From Chlorobiaceae bacterium (GTDB taxonomy: Bacteria > Bacteroidota > Chlorobiia > Chlorobiales > Chlorobiaceae): a stretch of DNA of 11,587 bases. The translations under genes were made by a program, and so were the position numbers. Where the stretch lies: positions 1 to 11,587 of the forward strand of contig JAAXUM010000019.1 in NCBI GenBank assembly GCA_013336025.1. Direction: 5' to 3'. The notes beneath the pieces were generated by a model. The model saw only the letters and a list, made by a program, of their open reading frames with translations. It was not told the DNA's origin and did not search any database. Below, in pieces: positions 7,011 to 11,587 of the stretch (position 1 is its first letter; each line of letters opens with the position of its first letter).

Positions 7011-7742
7011 TTATAGTTGCGTTATGATCTGATGACTTATGCCATAATAAGACTCCGTTTCATCGAAATTTATATCCTGCCATTCAGAGTGTTTTTCATC
7101 AGCCGTCAAGAGCAGTGCTGCTGCACCCTCGCATAAAATTCGTTCATTCAGATTCTGCCTTCGTATGCGTTCAAGCACCAGAGGATTTTCAAAACTGAAG
7201 GCACTGCATACCAATGCCGCCGAAACGCGTCCGGCATTAAGATCATCCTCTGCCTGCCTAAGCGCATGAATGCTGCCGTAAGTTGAACTGTTGTATACAT
7301 TTAAAGGCCCCATAATTCCAAGAAATATCCCCATCTGGGCAGGTGCCAGATTCGTGACTTGCATGAGAAACATTTTAGGGTTCCTGACTTTTCTGTACTG
7401 CTCGGCAAAATCTTCCCGTGAGACATCAAGCATTTTCCGGGTTGATTCCAAATCGACCGGTCCATTTTCGATAGCGCAGTATATTCCGACACTGAAGGGA
7501 GAAATATCAAGAAATGGCTGCATTGCCGCCGTTCCTTCAAGACATGCAAGTGAGAGCAGAACGCCTGATCTGCTCATTGATCGGTAAACTTTTCGGTCGG
7601 GAAGCGGGGCCTTGCGTTCTTCTATCGGAAGCGCTTTTGAACGGGGAATGTTGATTTGCTCTCCGTAATATTCGCAAGTATATGGCTGTTCATTGATTTC
7701 AGGGCCGGGAACAAGGGCTTTGCTCCAGAGAATTTTGCTCAT
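7011..7742 (-). CDS. Ketosynthase-like protein lacking the catalytic Cys (chain-length-factor-like)
   Basis: This 243-residue protein corresponds only to the N-terminal half of a beta-ketoacyl synthase. The nucleophile-elbow region MGPLNVYNSSTYGSIHALRQ (144-163) aligns with 'GP..tistACaSglhAl', and the Cys position falls on Thr154. RILCEGAAALLLTADE (201-216) matches the 'GEGAaalvLe' strand. No His-containing C-terminal half follows, and the reading frame ends normally, so this looks like a genuine short form and not decay. It resembles the short 'Ketoacyl-synt_2' proteins that act as chain-length factors in aryl-polyene-type clusters (family assignment inferred). Expected role: inactive partner of the KS at 5451-6686, setting chain length. 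A start at 7784 is open, but ATG 7742 is preferred because GGGAGG precedes it and it overlaps the dehydratase stop as ATGA. Confidence 0.82.
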   Translation of the reverse strand: MSKILWSKALVPGPEINEQPYTCEYYGEQINIPRSKALPIEERKAPLPDRKVYRSMSRSGVLLSLACLEGTAAMQPFLDISPFSVGIYCAIENGPVDLESTRKMLDVSREDFAEQYRKVRNPKMFLMQVTNLAPAQMGIFLGIMGPLNVYNSSTYGSIHALRQAEDDLNAGRVSAALVCSAFSFENPLVLERIRRQNLNERILCEGAAALLLTADEKHSEWQDINFDETESYYGISHQIITQL

Positions 7743-8185
7743 ATTCCTCCCGTGATTGTTCTGCAAGTAGCAGAATCGTCGCATAGGGCATCAGTCATTT
7801 TTTCTGCAGGAATTGCAATATGACCATACATCACCTCGGCATAAGCAACATCTTTTCCATCAACTTCGATTCTTCCTTTGGCAATTGAGTAGGATTGACG
7901 AATGGTAACTTCGGTATGAATAAGCGCTTTGTCTCCAGGTTCGATGGCTTTCCGGAATTTTGCGCTTTTTACAGAGGTAAGGACCGGAAGAAAACCAGGC
8001 TTGGCTGCCATAATGCATTTGCCGCCTGTTTGAGCAATCATTTCAATCTGAAGAACACCGGGAACGAGAGGATAACCAGGAAAGTGATCCATAAAAAAAA
8101 GTTCGGAACGGGAAAAACATTTTACTCCTGTGGCTTTAATGCCAGGTTCCATTTCAATAATCTTGTCAACCATTAACCAACGCAT
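7739..8185 (-). CDS. 3-hydroxyacyl-[ACP] dehydratase, FabZ-like hotdog fold
   Basis: This 148-residue hotdog-fold protein begins MRWLMVDKIIEMEPG, matching the FabZ N-terminal strand (RFLLVDRVLE-EPG). The active site is intact: His34 in DHFPGYPLVPG (33-43) and Glu48 in VLQIEMIAQTGG (44-55). It should dehydrate 3-hydroxyacyl-ACP to the trans-2-enoyl product. It is the first gene of the biosynthetic operon, 215 nt downstream of acpS, and its stop overlaps the CLF-like start (ATGA). No clear Shine-Dalgarno precedes ATG 8185. The frame stays open upstream (IYPYT precedes the Met, echoing the 'RYPF' of longer FabZ proteins) but contains no ATG, so the exact start is somewhat uncertain; Met5 (8173) is another option. 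A housekeeping FabZ is presumably encoded elsewhere. Confidence 0.9.
   Translation of the reverse strand: MRWLMVDKIIEMEPGIKATGVKCFSRSELFFMDHFPGYPLVPGVLQIEMIAQTGGKCIMAAKPGFLPVLTSVKSAKFRKAIEPGDKALIHTEVTIRQSYSIAKGRIEVDGKDVAYAEVMYGHIAIPAEKMTDALCDDSATCRTITGGI
7746..7751 (-). promoter_or_regulatory. Shine-Dalgarno GGGAGG deciding the CLF-like start
   Basis: GGGAGG lies 3 nt before ATG 7742 and within the final codons of the dehydratase gene. With the ATGA overlap it favours the 243-residue product over the 257-residue frame starting at 7784. Confidence 0.65.
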
Positions 8186-8232
8186 CGTGTAAGGGTAAAT
8201 TGTTGATACTTCGCATACTGAATATAGAAAAA

Positions 8233-8261
8233 GCTATATTTTTTTACGGGAAGCGTTTCAA
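8233..8261 (-). promoter_or_regulatory. Candidate sigma70-type promoter for the lipid operon
   Basis: On the minus strand, TTGAAA (8261-8256) and TATAGC (8238-8233) are separated by exactly 17 nt, giving five of six and four of six matches to the sigma70 consensus. The predicted start near 8226 leaves a leader of about 40 nt before the dehydratase ATG at 8185. This is the best-spaced candidate in the 215-nt gap. A perfect TATAAT at 8329-8324 lacks a recognisable -35 at 16-18 nt. The call is by inspection only. Confidence 0.4.
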
Positions 8262-8279
8262 GAAAGGCCTCTTTATGCG

Positions 8280-8304
8280 GAAATTTTTATTCAGAAATTT
8301 TTAT
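8280..8304. repeat. 11-bp A/T-tract direct repeat upstream of the candidate promoter
   Basis: GAAATTTTTAT occurs at 8280-8290 and again at 8294-8304, a 14-bp period. Relative to the candidate start near 8226 the repeats span about -54 to -78, on the upstream side of the -35 box. Such A/T tracts could bend DNA, act as an extended UP-like element or bind a regulator. In this AT-rich gap chance repetition is also possible. Confidence 0.45.
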
Positions 8305-8331
8305 CTGTGTTATTTAACGGCATATTATACG

Positions 8332-8400
8332 CTATAAAGTAAAATTTTTTGAGGTAATGGACTATAAAAGTCAGATTTAAGGATATAATAATCTTTATAG
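8332..8400. repeat. Three copies of CTATAAA(A)G, two direct and one inverted
   Basis: CTATAAAG is at 8332-8339, CTATAAAAG at 8362-8370, and the inverted copy CTTTATAG at 8393-8400, immediately after the acpS stop. The second and third could pair as an AT-only hairpin at the end of the acpS transcript. With no GC in the stem and no U tract it would be a poor terminator. It may instead be a repeated binding site or reflect base composition. Confidence 0.35.
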
Positions 8401-8769
8401 TTACGAAACCAGTACAACAGCCGTTGCATATTGTTTGTCATGAGAGAGTGAGATACTGATCGAAGCTTCAGACAGGGGAGATTGTTTGTCGATCACCCGG
8501 ACAAATGGTTTGCCTTCGGGGTTATTGAGAATCTCTACGCTATGCCAGTTGAAGTGCTTGCTGATTCCGCATCCCAATGCTTTTGAAAGAGCTTCTTTCG
8601 CAGCAAATCTTGCCGCAACGCTTTGCGTCATATCGGCTTTTTTACGACAGAGGGCGATTTCGTTTTCGGTCAGTATTTTCATGAGAAAGCGATCGCCATA
8701 GCGGTTACAGGAGGTTCTGATGCGATCAACATTAATGATGTCCATTCCTATTTCCTGAACGATTGCCAT
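8401..8769 (-). CDS. acpS: Holo-[acyl-carrier-protein] synthase (AcpS)
   Basis: This 122-residue phosphopantetheinyl transferase moves the 4'-phosphopantetheine arm of coenzyme A to a Ser of ACP. Family motifs are in order: IGMDIINVDRI (7-17) with metal-binding Asp10, RFAAKEALSKALG (54-66) with Glu59 and Lys63, and the C-terminal ISLSHDKQYATAVVLV (106-121). The frame is open to a TTG at 8808, adding 13 residues, but ATG 8769 gives the usual AcpS length and N-terminus. No good Shine-Dalgarno is visible for either start. It is on the same strand as the fatty-acid-like operon and directly upstream of it, so its product may activate the cluster ACP, although it could equally be the cell's general AcpS. 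Confidence 0.94.
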   Translation of the reverse strand: MAIVQEIGMDIINVDRIRTSCNRYGDRFLMKILTENEIALCRKKADMTQSVAARFAAKEALSKALGCGISKHFNWHSVEILNNPEGKPFVRVIDKQSPLSEASISISLSHDKQYATAVVLVS

Positions 8770-8810
8770 TGATATTGTATGGAATGATGAAACCTTGTTA
8801 CCAAGCAAGA

Positions 8811-8837
8811 TGAGTCGGGTATGCCTGAAACGACTCA
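8811..8837. repeat. Perfect 7-bp inverted repeat upstream of acpS
   Basis: TGAGTCG (8811-8817) and CGACTCA (8831-8837) are exact inverted copies separated by 13 nt, ending about 42 nt before the preferred acpS start at 8769. It could be an operator or a leader hairpin. If translation began at the TTG at 8808, the repeat would sit just upstream of that codon. No promoter of good match was found around it. Confidence 0.4.
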
Positions 8838-8883
8838 GTTGTAATAAGATGTTAATTTTATTAATGAACTGTTACGATCGGTT

Positions 8884-8930
8884 GTTAATTCCCAAACGAA
8901 CTGTTTCTGACAGTGCGTTCGGGAATTAAC
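8884..8930 (-). terminator. Long inverted repeat just after purB (possible transcription end or palindromic repeat)
   Basis: Arms 8884-8903 and 8911-8930 are complementary at 18 of 20 positions around a 7-nt loop. On the minus-strand transcript one of the two mismatches becomes a G-U pair, so the stem is stronger in the direction of purB transcription. It begins 7 nt beyond the purB stop. No U-run follows on either strand, so it is not a textbook intrinsic terminator. It may stabilise the purB 3' end, need Rho, or be a dispersed palindromic repeat. Confidence 0.55.
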
Positions 8931-8937
8931 GGGAGGT

Positions 8938-10242
8938 TCAGAAGCCGTTACGCTGAAAAATGGTATCAACGCTGGTTTTGAGTTTTTCAAGAATGGTGTC
9001 GAAACTGAAGAGTTCGGTTATTTCCTGCGGGGTTACGTGTTCAAGAATTTCTTTATCCTCCAGCACGAGTTCACGGAGGTGAATCCTTTTCGACCAGCTT
9101 TCCATTGCGTTTCTCTGAACAAGTCCATAGGCTTTTTCACGTGTGAGCCCTTTTCCCGTTAATGCAAGGAGAAGGGTTTGTGATGTTGTCAGGCCGTAGG
9201 ATGAGTTGAAGTTCTCTTCCATGCGCTCAGGGTAGACCAGAAGGGTTTCAAGGGAGTCGCTGAACGTTCTGAGCATGTAGCAGAGCGCAATGGTGGAGTC
9301 AGGCATGATGATGCGCTCGACGGAGGAGTGTGAAATATCACGTTCATGCCAGAGAGCAACATCTTCCATTGCTGCAAGTGAATTTGAGCGGACTACACGG
9401 GCAAGACCGGTCAGTCTTTCGAAGGTGATCGGATTGCGTTTGTGCGGCATGGCCGAGCTGCCTTTCTGTCCTTTGCTGAAATACTCTTCAGCTTCGCGGA
9501 CTTCGGTGCGTTGCAGGTGGCGCAGTTCAACTGAAAATTTTTCAATCGATGAAGCAATGAGAGCAAGGGTAGTGGCAAATTCCGCATGACGGTCCCGCTG
9601 CAGGATCTGTGTCGATATCGAAGAGGGCTGAAGGCCGAGTTTTTCACAGACAACAGCTTCGATTTCAGGAGAAAGGTGCTGATAGGTACCTACGGCCCCC
9701 GAGATTTTTCCGACGGAGATCACGGCAACAGCTCTTTTCATCCGATCCAGATGCCGGAGCATCTCCTGGTGCCAGAGCAGCAGCTTGAGACCGAAGGTTG
9801 TCGGTTCGGCATGAATGCCGTGCGTACGTCCCATTTCGAGGGTATATTTGAACTCAACGGCTCTTTTGCCGAGAACACCAATCAACTGCTCAATATCGCC
9901 GAGAAGAATATGACCAGCATCGCGCATCTGCATGGCAAGACAGGTATCGACAACGTCTGAAGAGGTAAGGCCTTCATGAATATAGCGTGAGTCAGGCCCG
10001 ACGTAACCGGCTACATTGGTCAGAAATGCGATGACATCATGCTTTGTCTCTTTTTCGATTTCAAGTATTTCAGCAACATCAAACCTCGCGTTTTCCTTAA
10101 TGGTGTTGAGAGCTTTTTCAGGCACCACTCCGGTTTCCATTCGTGCTTCGACAGCAGCGATTTCAAGCTGGAGCCATCTCTGGAATTTTGCCTCTTCTGT
10201 CCAGATTGCAGCAATGTCTTTTGGTGAATAACGTGGTATCAA
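8938..10242 (-). CDS. purB: Adenylosuccinate lyase (PurB)
   Basis: This 434-residue protein belongs to the fumarase/aspartase superfamily. It cleaves SAICAR to AICAR plus fumarate and adenylosuccinate to AMP plus fumarate in purine synthesis. Family motifs: [12 protein letters not shown] (63-74) with His68, [13 protein letters not shown] (88-100) with His89, [15 protein letters not shown] (137-151) with His141, [10 protein letters not shown] (177-186), and the signature loop [13 protein letters not shown] (260-272) with catalytic Ser262/Ser263. Length and N-terminus ([17 protein letters not shown]) match the Bacillus-type PurB. The first codon of that N-terminus is TTG (10242-10240), with no obvious Shine-Dalgarno and no in-frame ATG that would keep the N-terminus. 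It shows no functional link to the lipid cluster. A long inverted repeat lies 7 nt beyond its stop. Confidence 0.96.
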   Translation of the reverse strand: MIPRYSPKDIAAIWTEEAKFQRWLQLEIAAVEARMETGVVPEKALNTIKENARFDVAEILEIEKETKHDVIAFLTNVAGYVGPDSRYIHEGLTSSDVVDTCLAMQMRDAGHILLGDIEQLIGVLGKRAVEFKYTLEMGRTHGIHAEPTTFGLKLLLWHQEMLRHLDRMKRAVAVISVGKISGAVGTYQHLSPEIEAVVCEKLGLQPSSISTQILQRDRHAEFATTLALIASSIEKFSVELRHLQRTEVREAEEYFSKGQKGSSAMPHKRNPITFERLTGLARVVRSNSLAAMEDVALWHERDISHSSVERIIMPDSTIALCYMLRTFSDSLETLLVYPERMEENFNSSYGLTTSQTLLLALTGKGLTREKAYGLVQRNAMESWSKRIHLRELVLEDKEILEHVTPQEITELFSFDTILEKLKTSVDTIFQRNGF

Positions 10243-10335
10243 TGTTTAATAATTTTAGTCGTTGCAAGGAAACCGGATAATGCAAAGAATATAGTGCACG
10301 GGAGCCTGAAAAACCACAGATGATCTTTATCGTGG

Positions 10336-11587
10336 TCAGGTCAGGGACGTTCCCGGCTGATTCTCACCGGTTTTTGAAAATTCACGATAGAGCATTTTAA
10401 TGTAATCAAGGGCTGCCTCTCGCTCATAGGGAATAATGCCGTCAATAACAGCGTTTTCCATACGGTTTTTCATGATTCCGACAAGTTTTCCTTCGCTGAG
10501 TCCAAGTGTGTCCATGATATCCTTTCCGTCAATCGGTGGCCTCCATTTTGCAAGGAGATCTTTTTCTGCGACCTCGGAAATTCTCAGTTCCACATTGTTG
10601 AAGTTGCTCATGATTCGAGCAACCTTGCGCGGGTTCTTACTGGTAACATCAGCCCTGCAGAGCAGCATCAGATCATCAAGGTCTCCGCCTGCATCAACGA
10701 TCAGGCGTCGCACAGCCGAATCGGTAATTTCCTCTTTTGAAAGAGGAATCGGACGGTGGTGCATGCGTACCATTTTTCGAACATACTCCGAAGGTTCAAG
10801 AGGCCAGCGCATGGTCGTAAAGATCTTCGATACCAGTCTGATTCCAACAGCCTCATGGCCATGAAAGGTCCAGCCTGAGGAAGGGTAGAACCGTTTGGTC
10901 AACGGTTTTGCAATATCGTGCAGCAAGGCGGAAACCCTCAGCCAGAGCTTGTCGCTTTGAACGGCAACATTATCAATCACCTTGAATGTGTGATAAAGCG
11001 TGTCTTTGTGACCCAGACCGTCAACCTGTTCAATTCCAGCCATAAGCGCCACTTCGGGCATAAATTCCTTCAACAGTCCTGTTTCATAGAGAATCGAAAG
11101 ACCTGTGGACGGCCTGGAGCACTGCATGATTTTCAGGAACTCCTGGCTGATGCGCTCTCTGGACACAATCTGAATCCTCTCATGCATCTCTCTCATGGCC
11201 ATAATAATAGACTCATCCAGGCTGAAATCAAGCTGGGCAGAAAACCTTGCCGCACGCATCATTCTGAGTGGATCATCAGAAAATGTCTGTTTTGGTTCGA
11301 GCGGAGTTCTCAGGATTCGTGCGGCAAGATGGTCGATTCCGTTAAACTGATCGACAAGAATGCCTCTGGAACTCTTGTTCAAAGAGATCGCAAGCGCATT
11401 AATAGTGAAATCGCGTCGGGCAAGATCTTCCTCAAGTGTGCCGATTTCAGTAATCGGTTTTCTTGAGTCCGGGTTGTACGACTCCTTGCGTGCGCCGACT
11501 ATTTCAAGCTTGAACGTTTGTTTTTCGCTGTCTGAAACCTCAAGCTGTGCGGTACGAAAGCGCTCGAATACAACAAGGTTTTTTCCT
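10336..11587 (-). CDS. cca: CCA-adding tRNA nucleotidyltransferase / poly(A) polymerase family with HD domain (N-terminus outside window)
   Basis: About 416 residues are visible, and the frame continues past the right edge. Numbering from the first complete visible codon: FKLEIVGARKESYNPDSRKP (25-44) is the end of the nucleotidyltransferase core, followed by the RRDFTINALA motif (58-67) and DDPLRMMRAARF (105-116) of the RNA/nucleotide-binding part. An HD phosphohydrolase domain follows (YHTFKVIDN near 198-206, LLHDIAKP near 221-228, TFHGHEAVG near 241-249). The catalytic Gly-Ser and DxD residues should lie just outside the window. The enzyme adds or repairs the tRNA 3' CCA; HD-containing members of this size are usually CCA enzymes, but poly(A) polymerase activity cannot be excluded. 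A TTG at 11382 would give a shorter frame, but the motifs upstream of it show the gene starts earlier. Confidence 0.92.
   Translation of the reverse strand, partial: GKNLVVFERFRTAQLEVSDSEKQTFKLEIVGARKESYNPDSRKPITEIGTLEEDLARRDFTINALAISLNKSSRGILVDQFNGIDHLAARILRTPLEPKQTFSDDPLRMMRAARFSAQLDFSLDESIIMAMREMHERIQIVSRERISQEFLKIMQCSRPSTGLSILYETGLLKEFMPEVALMAGIEQVDGLGHKDTLYHTFKVIDNVAVQSDKLWLRVSALLHDIAKPLTKRFYPSSGWTFHGHEAVGIRLVSKIFTTMRWPLEPSEYVRKMVRMHHRPIPLSKEEITDSAVRRLIVDAGGDLDDLMLLCRADVTSKNPRKVARIMSNFNNVELRISEVAEKDLLAKWRPPIDGKDIMDTLGLSEGKLVGIMKNRMENAVIDGIIPYEREAALDYIKMLYREFSKTGENQPGTSLT

Noticed and set aside
10305-10340. Possible terminator hairpin after the nucleotidyltransferase gene
   Set aside because: Pairing is limited to CCTGA/TCAGG and CCAC/GTGG with a 4-nt bulge and a 14-nt loop, and it overlaps the stop codon; the following T-run is inside the structure. 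Too weak to annotate.
10918-11466. 182-codon open frame on the plus strand
   Set aside because: It is antisense to the tRNA nucleotidyltransferase, whose motifs are clear on the minus strand, and shows no family features.
1-11587. tRNA, rRNA, CRISPR, insertion sequence or attachment site
   Set aside because: No cloverleaf-type genes, no spaced repeat arrays, no transposase or integrase frames and no terminal repeats were found on either strand by inspection.

Overview
The window is a gene-dense stretch in which every gene I can support lies on the minus strand, so transcription runs from high to low coordinates. Base composition looks like the mid-40s in %GC by eye. No taxonomic marker gene is present. 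The gene set and protein style suggest a Gram-negative bacterium, perhaps of the green sulfur bacteria (Chlorobi)/Bacteroidota group. That assignment is an impression and is not proven here. A Gram-negative envelope is supported independently by a LolA-like periplasmic protein next to a LolC/E-type permease and a LolD-type ATPase.

Right side (about 8400-11587): housekeeping genes. From the right edge come a CCA-adding/poly(A) polymerase-type tRNA nucleotidyltransferase with an HD domain (N-terminus cut by the window), adenylosuccinate lyase (purB, apparently started with TTG) and holo-ACP synthase (acpS). A large inverted repeat follows purB and a smaller one precedes acpS. An AT-rich 215-bp intergenic region (8186-8400) then carries a plausible sigma70-type promoter firing leftwards.

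Left side (1-8185): one apparent operon of ten genes that reads as a dedicated type II fatty-acid/polyketide synthase joined to its own Lol-like export machinery. In order of transcription: FabZ-like dehydratase; short ketosynthase homologue lacking the catalytic Cys (chain-length-factor-like); acyl carrier protein; full FabF-type ketosynthase with an intact Cys-His-His triad; FabG-type ketoreductase; FabL-type enoyl reductase with a Tyr-x6-Lys motif; LolD/MacB-type ABC ATPase; a type III PKS/KAS III-fold protein that keeps the Cys but has lost the His and Asn of the triad; an FtsX/LolE-type permease; and a LolA-like secreted protein cut by the left edge. The first six genes are nearly fused (TGATG and ATGA junctions and gaps of 14 nt or less). 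The export block has about 100-nt gaps.

Working model (inference): acpS, or another phosphopantetheinyl transferase, activates the ACP. The KS with its CLF-like partner elongates an acyl chain, and KR, DH and ER reduce it fully. The degenerate KAS III-like protein handles priming or transfer of the product. The FtsX permease, LolD ATPase and LolA-like protein then move a lipid or lipidated product towards the outer membrane. The parts resemble aryl-polyene and related KS/CLF clusters. However, the enoyl reductase argues against a polyene product, and an ABC transporter stands where those clusters usually have an MMPL-type exporter. No acyltransferase, thioesterase or starter-unit enzyme is visible; such genes could lie beyond the left edge.
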